From Erythroxylum novogranatense (Eukaryota; Streptophyta; Magnoliopsida; Malpighiales; Erythroxylaceae), in NCBI GenBank assembly GCA_029891385.1, contig CM057233.1:27945852-28009851 (forward strand): a stretch of 64,000 bases of DNA, in the 5' to 3' direction. Under the pieces are notes generated by a model. That model did no database searches and was not told the origin of the DNA. It was given only the letters and a program-made list of their open reading frames with translations. A program made the translations under genes and the position numbers. Positions 22,010 through 32,957 of the stretch are shown piece by piece. Each line of letters starts with the position of its first letter. The first letter of the stretch is position 1.

Positions 22010-22895
22010 AACCTGTTCGGGAAAAAAGTCATAATTTGCTTTAGGGATATCGGATCAAGATCATTCTTAGAGGGTTAGAAAAAGGACTTCAATATCTACA
22101 ACTTTCATGAAGACCTTGAAAACAAATACAATCATCTATAGGGTCAAAAGTGGACCAGACGATAGGGTTAGATGAAATCAAATGAAGGGATAGATGAATT
22201 GGAAAAATTGTCATAACTTTCCATAGAGATGTCTGATTAAGGTGTTCTATCGATGGTTAGGATTTCAAGATCTACAACTTTCACGAAGACTTTGAAGACA
22301 AATTCGATCATCTATAGGGTCAAAAATGGGACTAGATGATAGGATCAGATGAACTCAAAAAAAAGGGTTAGATGAATTGGGAAATTTGTCATAACTTTTC
22401 CTAGAGATGTCAGATTAAGGTGTTCTTTAGATGTTTCAAAAGAGGATATCTAAAACTTTCATGAAGACATTGAAGACAAATTCTATCATCTGTAAGGTCA
22501 AAAGCAGGACTAGACAATAGAATCAGATGAACCGAGACGAAGGGTTAGATGAATTGGGAAAATTGTCATAAATTTCCCCAAAGATATCAGATTAATGTAT
22601 TCTTTAGATGGTTCGAAAGAGGATTTCAAGATCTACAATTTTCATGAAGACCTTGAAGACAAATTATATCATATATAGGGTCAAAAATGGGACCAGATAA
22701 TAGGATCAGATGAAACCAGACAAAGGGACAGACGAATTGGAAAAATTGTCATAACTTTCCATAGGGATGTCTAATTAAAGTGTTCTTTAGATGGTTCGAA
22801 AGAGGATTTTAAGATCTACAACTTTCGTGAAGATCTTGAAGACACATTTGATCATCTATAGGGTCAAAAATAGGACCAAAAGATGTTAGATGAAC
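22010..22895. repeat. Tandem array of ~180-bp units in family X LTR
   Basis: Five consecutive diverged units marked by GTCATAA at 22028, 22210, 22388, 22565 and 22748 (spacing 182, 178, 177 and 183). Each contains GATGTC.GATTAA.GTGTTC, AGATCTACAACTTTCATGAAGAC, GATCATCTATAGGGTCAAAA and GGACCAGA.GATAGG. Copy 2 of the LTR has a single related unit at about 48020-48140. Confidence 0.9.
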
Positions 22896-22915
22896 AGTAC
22901 CCTGAAGAAGTTTCA

Positions 22916-23411
22916 GTCAACATAAGAAGAAGCAGAAGGTCAACATAAGAAGAAACAGAAGGTCAATATAAGAAGAAGCAGAAGTCAACCTAAGAAGAAG
23001 CGGAAGGTCAACATAAGAAGAAGTAGGCCAACATAAGAAGAAGCAGGAGTCAACTTAAGAAGAAACAGAAGGTTAACATAAGAAGAAGCAGGAGTCAACC
23101 TAAGAAGAAGCAGAAGGTTAACATAAGAAGAAGCAGGAGTCAACCTAAGAAGAAGCAAAAGGTCAGCATAAGAAGAAGTAGGAGTCAACCTGAGAAGAAG
23201 CAGAAGGTCAACATAAGAAGAAGCAAGAGTCAACCTAAGAAGAAGCAGAAGGTCAACATAAGAAGAGGTAGGAGTCAACCTAAGAAGAAGCAGAAGGTCA
23301 ACATAAAAAGAAGCAAAAGTCAACCTAAGAAGAAGCAGAAGGTCAACATAAAAAAAAGCAGAAGTCAAGCTAAGAAGAAGTAGAAGGTCAACATAAGAAG
23401 AAGCAAAAGTC
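22916..23411. repeat. Minisatellite, left part
   Basis: About 11 copies of a ~45-bp unit made of two similar halves, GTCAACATAAGAAGAAGCAG and GTCAACCTAAGAAGAAGCAG. It is interrupted by element B at 23412 and resumes at 32958. It is open in several frames on both strands only because the unit is a multiple of three without stops; the Lys/Arg-rich and Leu-rich predicted peptides are not genes. Confidence 0.92.
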
Positions 23412-25540
23412 TGTAGGAAAATCCCGGGGTGTCCATCACATGAACACAGTGCGGAAAACAAAACTTTTTTGTTCCGGGAAGTTCCTGAAAGCCAGGATCC
23501 ATGTGTATATATAAACAGTCAAACCATAACGACCAAAGGAGACCGTCTCTAAGCAGTATCACGCAGAGGTCGGGAAAACCTAACCGGACAAACTCTTTTG
23601 ACCGAAAATAGCTAGAACAAATTAAAGGCTGCTAGACCTTACCTTTGTCCTTGGAGAGCTATAGGAGACGATTCTCAAGCCTTGGAAGAGAAGAGACCAT
23701 GTATCGACGATGAGAGAACTTGATAAACAATTTTCAAGCAACTTAACCCTTAAGCTTTTCACTCTATAGCCTCCCCGACCATCTACCACTCAAGTCTTCA
23801 AGTTATTTATCTCATAAACTAGTTGAAGACATTGAGGAGACCATGGAGGTGAGTTTGTGAGCTTCACCAACGTGTGTAAGATGAGAGAGGCTTAAAACAC
23901 TTTTATATAAAACTTAACTCTTAAGCTTTGCCTTTTTCTTCAACTCACGACGGCCACTACTTGCCTTCTATTCATATCTTCAACTTTTGAAGACATTAAA
24001 TGGGCAAGCAAATGAGAGCCATACACGTTAGTCACTAATGGCATTAAATGAATGGTGAGTCATTACTTTGACTAAGTCAAAGTCTTATCCTCCAAAGCTT
24101 ATCAACGTCCATCTATATATATATATTAATCAATTAATTAATTCTTTAATTAATTAATCAATAATATATATATATTAATCTTGAAGCGGTCCGATCATCT
24201 CGAGTCGGTCCTAAACTCGCCGAGCTCCTAGCATCAAAAATCGCCGGAGACCCTTTTCAGCAATGCTGATGTCGCGATCTCATCGGGACATATCCCAATC
24301 TCATCGGGATCCATTTATTCCTATTGCTCTCCATTTATTGGATCACTATCCAAAACCATTTTACAGATCCTCCGAGCTACTCTTATGCGTGTGACCCATT
24401 AGGTTCCCGGTTATGTTGGCCACTTAGATTAACACTTAATCTGAGCAAGTCATGAGCGGCGTCTAGCAACACATCATGACCCCCAATTGACCGGAAAGTA
24501 ATTGGTTTGACTAATGAACCCTATGCTCATCAGGAACCATATCACGAACCTTTCCATAGACAATTACCGTGCAATTCGTCCTTTCCCCATCCTATACCCC
24601 ACTTGGTTATGAGTATGGTCTAAGTGTCAACTCTCACTAGACTGAGTCTAGCTCAAGTGATATCAGTTCTCGTCTTAGGACTCATTACTTTATATGTCAA
24701 TGAAGACACTCTTCATGACATATTACTCCGGCCAGAGATTTCCAAGTAATGATCCTGACAAGAGGCCATGGGTATCTCTTCTGCTATAACAGAAGTGGTG
24801 AATCCTTTATTGGCTACTCAATTACCTTCGAATACCTCAAGCTGTACCCAATCACCACCCTATGAGCGACCTCTGGAAGGCAACAAGGAATGGAGTCAAA
24901 GAACGTAATCAAGATTCAAGATATCCTCGAGTACCTCAAGTCTAAGGATACTGCACCATTGCTATGATGAGATTATCACCGACATTTAAATAGGACATCC
25001 ATGTGATGATCTCATGGCAGGTCATCCAATGTACTTACTACTGTTAGTAAGCATCCACATGTCAAATCTAAATATCTCAATATTTCCAGTTTCTGAGATC
25101 CACTGCTTGATCCAATCAAGGAGTATGACATGAGCTAGTCTATCCAGATTAACGATGTCCATTCTCGTTAATCCTATGACTAGGATAATTTAGATCTTGA
25201 CATAATTGCACATGATAGGAATCTCGATGAGTATGATCACATCATAATTTCCTTCATGCTATGTCATATATCATGGACTTCATTAATTCGATTTAAAGAT
25301 CAATATCAATTCATAAACAATATTCATGAACATCAAATTAATGAAATATGCCTTTCTTTATTTATTCATAAAGTCTGCACATGACTTTGAATAAAACGCG
25401 CTAAAGGGGATTGCCTTTAGGGCACAAATTAACAGTACCATCCTTGAATAAGTCGACTTACCCAATGTACAAGTCGACTTATTGGTACTGGACATGTGTA
25501 AGTCGCCTTGCATAAGCACACAAGTCGACTTACACTTACA
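23412..25540 (-). repeat. 3' LTR of element B
   Basis: 2129 bp. On the + strand it runs TGTAGGAAAATCCCGGGG...ACTTACA; in element orientation it starts TGTAAGTGTAAGTCGACTTG and ends GGGATTTTCCTACA. The first ~106 bp of U3 (25435-25540) carry AAGTCGACTT palindromes that are absent from the related LTR of element C. An AT-rich TATATATATA region at 24113-24174 is the probable promoter zone. Confidence 0.92.
25435..25540 (-). repeat. U3-terminal palindromic extension of element B LTR
   Basis: Lies outside TTAACA (25429-25434), the point that matches the end of element C's LTR. Holds three perfect AAGTCGACTT (25450, 25471, 25522) and one AAGTCGCCTT (25500). Together with CAGTACCA (25433-25440) they form two hairpins, 25433-25490 and 25496-25535. 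The same sequence is at 32852-32957 in the other LTR. Confidence 0.85.
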
Positions 25541-25555
25541 TATCTCCCACTTGAC
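25541..25555 (-). other. Polypurine tract of element B
   Basis: On the - strand GTCAAGTGGGAGATA immediately precedes the LTR start TGTAAGTG. AAGTGGGAGAT is the usual Angela/BARE PPT and primes plus-strand synthesis. Confidence 0.85.
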
Positions 25556-26233
25556 CTAAAGCCAATCGCCTTAGTATCTAATACCATAAGCGAGTCTATG
25601 AGAATCACAATTCTTCTGTGACAATGGCTTTGTCAACGGATCAACAACACTTGCTCTGTGGGAATTCTCTCTATCAGGATATCATCTCGACCAATGATCT
25701 CCGAATCGGTTGAATCCATGAGTACGTGTTTAGATGGTTGATGAGACCTAGGTTCCTTTGCTCACAAGACTAGCCCCATTGTATCACCATACAATCTTAT
25801 GGGCCCATCACAGTTAGGAACCACACCAAGTTTGCTGCATCTGATACGGCAATGTACTCTGCCTCGGTTGTTGAATCGGCAGTCGTCTCCTGTTTGGAAC
25901 TCTTTCCAACTGACCGTCTCGCCGTTCAGTGTGAATGCATAACCTGATTGTGATTCGTAATCATCCTTATCGATTAAAATTAGCATCTGAATGCCGCCAC
26001 ATGGAGATTTCCATCTCCATATATCAAGAAAACATCCTTAGTGCTTTGCAAGTACTTGAGGATATTCTCGATACCACCCAAAGATGACCCTCACCAAGAT
26101 CCGATTGGTATCTGCTCGTAACATTTAGAGCATACGATACATCGGGCCACGTACATAGCATTGCGTACATGATAGATCCTACTGCGGATGCATTGGGATC
26201 ATTCTCATGCGCATCCTCGAGGATTGCTCCATG
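25556..26233 (-). pseudogene. RNase H domain of element B
   Basis: Fragments of Copia RNase H on the - strand: DKDDYESQSGYAFTLNGETVSW at 25762-25986, then SKLGVVPNCDGPIRLYGD. Compared with the family, the segment around the catalytic DSTTEAEY motif is out of frame. Frameshifts separate it from RT. Confidence 0.75.
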
Positions 26234-26870
26234 CTAAACTTCTTTAGCATCTTGTCTATGTACGTTGATTGTGAAAGACCAAGCAACTGATGATTTATCT
26301 CTATAAATCTTTATCCCAAGGATATAAATTGCTTTACCAAGGTCTTTCATGGCAAATTGTCTCGACAACCAAATCTTAACAGATTGCAAGATAGAGACAT
26401 CGTTTCCCGGTGACAATATGTCATCTACATATAACACAAGGAGTGCGATTGCGGTCCATTAACCTTCTTGTACACGGTGTTCATCCGAATTTTGTGAGAA
26501 ACCAAACTCTTTGATTGTCTCATCAAAATGGATATTCCAACTCCTGGATGCTTGCTTCAATCCATGGATGGATTTCTGAAGCTTACATACCTTTTCGCCA
26601 CCATAGGAGGTGAAGCCCTCTGGTTGTGTCATGTACACATCATCGGGTAGATTTCCTCTCAGGAAAGCTGTCTTTACATCCATTTGTCATATCATCATAA
26701 TGAGTAGCAATGGCTAGGAGTATCCTAATGGATTTAAGCATTGCTACTGGACTGAAGGTCTCGTCATAGTCAACTCCTTGTCTTAGACGAAAGCCTTTAG
26801 CCACAAGCCTTGCTTTATAGGTAATTACATTACCATCTATGTCGGTTTTCTTTTTGAAAACCCATTTGCA
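26234..26870 (-). pseudogene. Reverse transcriptase of element B
   Basis: Two frame-shifted parts. 26459-26683 has MDVKTAFLRGNLPDDVYMTQ and IHGLKQASRSWN. 26234-26437 has LYVDDIL, the active-site YVDD, then SVKIWLSRQFAMKDLG and ILGIKIYRD. A frameshift between 26437 and 26459 follows a glycine/valine-rich turn. Catalytic aspartates are present but no continuous enzyme can be made. Confidence 0.88.
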
Positions 26871-27509
26871 CCTACGGGTGCATCAACCAAAGTCCATACT
26901 TGGTTTTCATACATGGAATCCATTTCAGATTTTATGGCATGGAGCCATTTCTGAGACTCTGAACTCTTCAGAACCTCATAGGTAGTAGGCTCATCTTCTT
27001 CTATGAGCAATACGTCATTCTGTTCACTTACGAGAAATCCATATCTCTCGGGAACAGAGCGTATCTTACTTGACCTACGAATTTCATGTGTTGTAGAAGG
27101 TTGAACTGTTACTTCATCTGTATGAGTCACAGTTTCAGGTTCAGGCAGTTGATCTGCGTCTGTTCGAGCATCTTGAACTTCTCCAAGTTCAATTTTGCTC
27201 CCACTGTCTTCTTTTAAAAGAAACTCTTTCTCTAAGAAAATAGCATGCTTTGAAACAAACAACTTTTGTTCCTCAGCAAGGTAGAATTGATATCCCATGA
27301 TATCCTACGAACAAACACTTGTCAGATTTTACATCAAATGTATCTGACTGTGTCCGCTTCACATAAGCAGGACAACCCCAAACTTTCAAATGAGAAAGAT
27401 AGGACTTTCTGTTAGTCCACATCTCATATGGAGTAACATCAACTGACTTTGATGGAACTCTGTTTAGCAAGTAAACAGCTGCCTCGAGCACATACCCCAA
27501 ACTTTGCAA
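26871..27509 (-). pseudogene. Integrase C-terminal region and linker of element B
   Basis: 27273-27509 holds AAVYLLNRVPSKSVDVTPYEMW and HLKVWGCPAYVKR, then DKCLFVGY. 26837-27298, in another frame, holds GYQFYLAEEQKLFVSKHAIFLEKEFL, an acidic linker, and DEPTTYEVLKSSESQKWLHAIKSEM...VWTLVDAP leading toward RT. The two frames overlap by ~25 bp at a frameshift. Confidence 0.82.
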
Positions 27510-27539
27510 AATTTATCATCTATCGCACCATGTCCAACA

Positions 27540-28106
27540 AGGTTCGATTTATCCTTTCAGCCACACCATTATGCTGCGGCGTGGAGGTGGAGTCCATTGA
27601 GATAAAATCCCATTATCTCTGAGATAATCCAAAAACCGTTGGTTTAAGTATTCTCCACCACGATCGGATCGTAATGGCTTAATACTTTTACCAAGTTGGT
27701 TTTCTACTTCATTTCTGAATTGTTTGAACTTTTCAAACGCTTTAGATTTGTATCTCATTAGATACAGGTACCGATATCGAGAATAATCATCGATAAAGGT
27801 AATGAAGTAAAAACAATCACTTCTGGCATGGATGGACATCGGACCATATACAACTGAATGTATTAGGTCTAATACTCCAGTCTCTCGTTCACCCTTTTCC
27901 TTAAAGGGTAACTAAGTCATCTTACGTAATAAACAAGATTCACATGTGTCATAAGATTCATAATCGAATGACCCTAAACATCCACTCTTATGGAGTTTAG
28001 CGATGCGTCTCTCATTTATATAGCCAAGGCGACAATGCCATAAGTAAGTTGATTTTAAATTATCTCATTTATGTCTTTTCGCGTCATTGACATTCATAAC
28101 TGAATG
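27540..28106 (-). pseudogene. Integrase core and pre-integrase region of element B
   Basis: 27549-27839 encodes FYFITFIDDYSRYRYLYLMR (first catalytic Asp region) and LRSDRGGEYLNQRF (second Asp). Just downstream a one-base shift moves the frame, so the catalytic Glu block (HNGVAERINRT) is read only in the next frame. The pre-integrase HxxxHxxC region lies in 27900-28100, also disrupted. The target-joining enzyme is therefore inactive in this copy. Confidence 0.85.
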
Positions 28107-28496
28107 TCACATATCTAATATGTAAATTCCATTGCATAATGTACCAGTACCATAGAGCATTCCATTCGAACTAATAGAACAACCATTGCTACTAAAAGTC
28201 AAATGGAAACCAGCTCTATTTAAACAAGAAACAGACAATATGTTCTTTGTTAAAACAGGTACAAAATAACAATCATCCAAATTGAGTACAAGCCCACTGG
28301 GGAGTGACAAAACATAAGTGCCTACGGCCAATGTAGCAACTCTTACTCCATTGCCTACACGAAGGTCTAGTTCTCCCTTTATGAGCTGTCTACTGTTCCT
28401 GAGGCCCTGCATATCATTGCATATATGTGAGCCACAACCGGTATCAAATACCCATATGTTTTGATCAGAAAAAGTATTAACCTCAATGACAAACAT
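28107..28496 (-). pseudogene. Aspartic protease of element B
   Basis: An open 130-codon stretch with IWVFDTGCGSHICND, so the catalytic DTG is intact, followed by VGNGVRVATLAVGTYVLSLPSG and LVLNLDDCYFVP, the usual Copia protease body. It is continuous with the shortened gag upstream except for a stop inside the zinc knuckle. This is the best preserved domain in element B. Confidence 0.88.
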
Positions 28497-28809
28497 ATCT
28501 GAAGGAGTCGAGGCATCTGATGCCTTCTTCTGCTTCAGGGACTCCAGATAGACTTTATAGTTTCGCCTTCAGTGGCCAGTCTTGCCACAATGGAAGCAGG
28601 TTCCTTTTTGGGGCAGTACCTTTGATTTTCTTTTGGCTGTTCTTCCTACTTTCTGATCTTCATCAGAAACATCAACAGCAAGTGGATCAGGAAGTGGAAC
28701 ATCCAGGACATAGTCCAGTTCCATAGATCTGAGAACAATTCTCAAATTTCTCAGCCAATCGAGAAAATTAAGTCCAGAAGAGTGAGCGTTAATTCACACT
28801 GAAAGACAT
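28497..28809 (-). pseudogene. gag: gag of element B with in-frame core deletion
   Basis: The N-terminal Gag segment (LDWLRNLRIVL...VLDVPLPDP, about 28650-28770) runs, in the same frame, straight into KGTCFHCGKTGH of the zinc knuckle at about 28575-28610. Element C has roughly 0.5 kb of gag core between these points. In the knuckle, the Trp after GH is a TGA stop and the last Cys is Tyr. The putative ATG at 28807-28809 corresponds to that of element C, but the frame is broken just after it. The product, if ever made, would lack the capsid core. Confidence 0.8.
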
Positions 28810-28999
28810 CTTCAACTAACCTAAACGCGATAGAGAGAACGAATGCTAGAATAGAAATGCCTGCATGATCATAAGGACTTGAATGACATGCATATGGCTC
28901 CCACTAGTTTCTAAGAATCCATAACCCTCTTTACGAATCCAAAGAAAATTATGACAAAATGTCCTAGTGAGTCGATATCCGACATTGCTAAGAATGACC

Positions 29000-29377
29000 T
29001 TGGGTTTACCCAACAAGCCACTTCTTAGGTCAATCGGTAGGTATCAGTCATACCAATTGCATCATCGATAATCGACATTAAGAATGACCTTGGGTTTGCC
29101 AACAAGCCACCTTATGTCTCGGAGGTATCGACATACCAATTACGTCTTAGACACAACTATCGCCAGATGCTATCAACTTGTTGATGTATGCACAAACATT
29201 GGGTTATCAACACTTGATGCGCGTACATCTAATGTACACTACCCAACCGCCTCATCCACGTTGACCTTGAGTTTGCTCAACAAATCAACGCTTCCAGGAA
29301 AACCAACCCATTAATCAGAAAATTTTATTTTCATGGTTCGAACATATTCGTATAGAGTGAGCTTGAGGTTAGCTCAA
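29000..29377 (-). repeat. Four spaced leader hairpins of element B
   Basis: Units at 29000-29013 (TTGGGTTTACCCAA), 29090-29102 (TTGGGTTTGCCAA), 29267-29280 (TTGAGTTTGCTCAA) and 29363-29377 (TTGAGGTTAGCTCAA). Each sits in a wider context GACCTTG...CAACAAGCCA. Three of the four have fully paired arms of five or six bases; the second has lost one base. Confidence 0.75.
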
Positions 29378-29560
29378 CAACCCAACCCTAGAAGAACTCT
29401 GATTCTTACCATATTAATGGAAGGCTTTAGTTTTCATATTCCGAGGAGGGATTTGAAATTCAGGTCTCATCCAAGCTCTGGGATTATAGTCACCATGACT
29501 ATATGGAATAATTTAGGACATGGCATCAATCACATTGAATTAATACCGAAAATCATCCAT

Positions 29561-29698
29561 CATTGTATAAGTCGACTTATACAATGCAAGTCGACTTCTG
29601 TTGCTGCACACGTACAAGTCGCCTTGTATCAATATACAAGTCGACTTATGCGACTCTTGCACATGTAAGTCGACTTATCCAACTGAACAAGTCGCCTT
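29561..29698 (-). repeat. AAGTCGACTT palindrome array in leader of element B
   Basis: Four perfect AAGTCGACTT at 29569, 29588, 29638 and 29667 and two AAGTCGCCTT variants at 29616 and 29689. The first is the centre of a perfect 26-bp palindrome, 29561-29586, with arms CATTGTATAAGTC. Confidence 0.92.
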
Positions 29699-30817
29699 AC
29701 ACAAGGAAAATTGCTATCTAGTCGGCTAATTCTCAATCCAAGCATTCCCAATTCACAATACCAATATACCAAGTATATAATCCTTTATATGAATGTGCTA
29801 ATGAAACATTTTCATTAAATTATGCATGCCATATAGTCAAACTATATAAGAAAAACTTGAAACCGATTAATCCACTATTAATCACTAGATTTTCATATAA
29901 TTTTAAGAACATCAAATTATCATGCTAAGTATCTCTAGGTAGGCTACACGTTATCAAGATTACTCCGGCACTTGTCACAAAAATTGCGACGGCCAAAATA
30001 ACCAAGATAACGGAATAATCTAACGAGATGCTAAAGTGACCTATTCGACATCCAAAAAATTATTGGAAAACCAATTTCAAGAATCTCATTTTGGAATGCA
30101 TACCACATCAATATAACACATTTTTAATCACAATAAAAATGATTCAGGGCATTGGAACCGAAAATAACACAATCAATCATTCCAAACAAAACAGCCCCAG
30201 CAACTTTCTAAAAACTGCCAAGCTCTGCCTTTTGCTCGAAATAATCATTGAAACACTTTCAATAAATTCTGAAAAAATTACAGAGGTTAGTACATGTTCC
30301 CAAAATGCTTCATGAATTTTTTCAGGATTTATGTCCAACAAAAACTCATCCAACCTCAGCAATCTAGCCGATCTAGAATCTGTGTTTTTCAACACAGATA
30401 TTCCCAGCAACACACAAGAAATTCGGAAATAAATAGTAAATCACCTTGAAAACATTTTTTCATCCACATAGACATTCATAAATATCTTAGGGACATGTCG
30501 GTGAAAGCCAATCCGAAAAAAAAAATTTCTACAATTTATTCTCGAATTTACAAGCATGACTGTTCCAGAAACGTTCACAAAAACAGCAACTAGAACCATA
30601 GGGAATAAAATAGCAAAACTATATCAAATCAAATTGATAAATTCTCATATTTCACAAACATATTCTATAACATGTTATGAACAATTCTGAGCAAGAAATT
30701 TCGAAAACATGCATCTCTATACTGATTCGAAATTCACACAAATAACATGCATCAGCAGCTCATTCACTAAGGAACTCCGACCTAGTTATCATTTCAATCA
30801 GATATACAACACAAGTG

Positions 30818-30829
30818 GCTCTGATACCA
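30818..30829 (-). other. Primer binding site of element B
   Basis: - strand TGGTATCAGAGC, a perfect 12-base initiator-Met tRNA complement, one base from the LTR end at 30831. Confidence 0.92.
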
Positions 30830-30830
30830 C

Positions 30831-32957
30831 TGTAGGAAAATCCCGGGGTGTCCATCACATGAACACAGTGCGGAAAACAAAACTTTTTTGTTTCGGAAAG
30901 TTCCCAAAAGCCAGGATCCATGTGTATATATAAACAGTCAAACCATAACGACCAAAGGAGACCGTCTCTAACGGTATCCACGCAGAGGTCGGAAAACCTA
31001 ACCGGGACAAACTCTTTTGACCCGAAAATAGCTAGAACAAATTAAAGGCTGCTAGACCTTACCTTTGTCCTTGGAGAGCTATAGGAGACGATTCTGAAGC
31101 CTTGGAAGAGAAGAGACCATGTATCACGATTGTGAGAGAACTTGATAAACAATTTTTCAAGCAACTTAACCCTTAAGCTTTTTCACTCTCTATAGCCTCC
31201 CACGACCATCTACCACTCAAGTCTTCAAGTTATTTATCTCATAAACTAGTTGAAGACATTGAGGAGACCATGGAGGTGAGTTTGTGAGCTTCACCAACGT
31301 GTGTAAGATGAGAGAGGCTTAAAAACACGTTTTATATAAAACTTAACTCTTAAGCTTTGCCTTTTTTCTTCAACTCACGCACGGCCACTACTTGCCTTCT
31401 ATTCATATCTTCAACTTTTGAAGACATTAAATGGGCAAGAAAATGAGAGCCATACACGTTAGTCACTAATGGCATTAAATGAATGGTGAGTCATTACTTT
31501 GACTAAGTCAAAGTCTTATCCTCCAAAGCTTATCAACGTCCATCTATATATATATATTAATCAATTAATTAATTCTTTAATTAATTAATCAATAAATATA
31601 TATATATTAATGCTGAAGCGGTCCAGTCATACTGGGGTCGGTCCTACCGCCTCGCCAGGCCGATGCATCGAAAAATCGCCGGAGACCCTTTTCAGCAATG
31701 CTGATGTCGCGATCTCATCGGGACATATTCCAATCTCATCGGGATCCATTTATTTCTATTGCTCTCCATTTATTGGATCACTATCCAAAACTATTTTACA
31801 AATCTTCCGAGCCACTCTTATGCGTGTGACCCATTAGGTTCCCGGTTATGTTGGCCACTTAGATTAACACTTAATCTGAGCAAGTCATGGCGCCTAGCAA
31901 CACATCATGACCCCCAATTGACCGTAAAGTAATTGGTTTGACTAATGAACCCTATGCTCATCGGGAACCATATCACGAACCTTTCCATGACAATTACCGT
32001 GCAATTTGTCCTTTCCCCATCCTATACCCCACTTGGTTATGAGTATGGTCTAGTGTCAACTCTCACTAGATCGAGTCTAGCTCAGTGATATCGGTTCTCG
32101 CCTTAGACTCATTACTTTATATGTCAATGAAGACACTCTTCATGACATATTACTCGCCAGAGATTTCCAAGTAATGATCCCGACAAGAGGCCATGGGTAT
32201 CTCTTCCGCTAATGAAGTGGTGAATCCTTTATTGGCTACTCAATTACCTTGAATACCTCAAGTCGCACCCAATCACCACCCTATGAGCGACCTCCGGAAG
32301 GCAACAAGGAATGGAGTCAAAGACGTAATCAAGATTCAAGATATCCTCGAGTACCTCAAGTCTAAGGATACTTGCACCATTGCTATGATGAGATTATCAA
32401 CGACATTTAAATAGGACATCCATGTGATGATCTCATGGCGGTCATCCAATGTACTTACTATTGTTAGTAAGCATCCACATGTCAAATCTAAATATCTCAA
32501 TATTTACAGCTTCGAGATCCACCGCTGATCCAATCAAGGAGTATGACATGAACTAGTCTATCCGGATTAACGATGTCCATTCTCGTTAATCCTATGACTA
32601 GGATAATTTAGATCTTGACATAATTTCACATGATAGGAATCTCAGTAGTATGATCACATCATAATTTCCTTCATGCTATGTCATATATCATGGACTTCAT
32701 TAATTCGATTTAAAGATCAATATCAATTCATAAACAATGTTCATGAACATCAAATTAATGAAATATGCCTTTCTTTATTTATTCATAAAGTCTGCACATG
32801 ACTTTGAATAAAACGCGCTAAAGGGGATTGCCTTTAGGGCACAAATTAACAGTACCATCCTTGAATAAGTCGACTTACCCAATGTACAAGTCGACTTATT
32901 GGTACTGGACATGTGTAAGTCGCCTTGCATAAGCACACAAGTCGACTTACACTTACA
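30831..32957 (-). repeat. 5' LTR of element B
   Basis: 2127 bp, near-identical in layout to 23412-25540 and ending at TSD AAGTC. Differences from the other LTR are dominated by CTG/CAG versus CCG/CGG changes and one- to three-base gaps. It carries the same palindromic terminal extension (32852-32957). Confidence 0.92.

Larger units (their letters stand above)
28810..30817 (-). other. Untranslated leader of element B
   Basis: About 2 kb between PBS and gag with no supported ORF. It contains four spaced short hairpins of TTGGGTTTACCCAA type (29000-29377) and a palindrome array (29561-29698). Long leaders occur in BARE-type elements and carry packaging and dimerisation signals. Aligned with the leader of element C at 55436-57545. 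Confidence 0.75.
23412..32957 (-). mobile_element. Angela/BARE-type Ty1/Copia retrotransposon (element B)
   Basis: Complete 9546-bp element on the - strand with 2.1-kb LTRs at 23412-25540 and 30831-32957 and a 5-bp TSD AAGTC at 23407-23411 and 32958-32962. On the - strand: LTR, PBS, ~2-kb leader, shortened gag, protease, integrase, RT, RNase H, PPT, LTR. RT and integrase wording (DVYMTQPEGF, YGLKQASRSW-like, YVDDIL, IYILGIKIYRDKS) matches the BARE-1/Angela lineage. Most genes have frameshifts. It inserted into the minisatellite of family X LTR copy 1. Confidence 0.93.

Noticed and set aside
22985..23461. Leu/Ser-rich repetitive ORF (- strand) and Lys/Arg-rich ORF at 32899-33228
   Set aside because: Both are translations of the 45-bp minisatellite, whose length is a multiple of three. 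The first runs into the LTR of element B.
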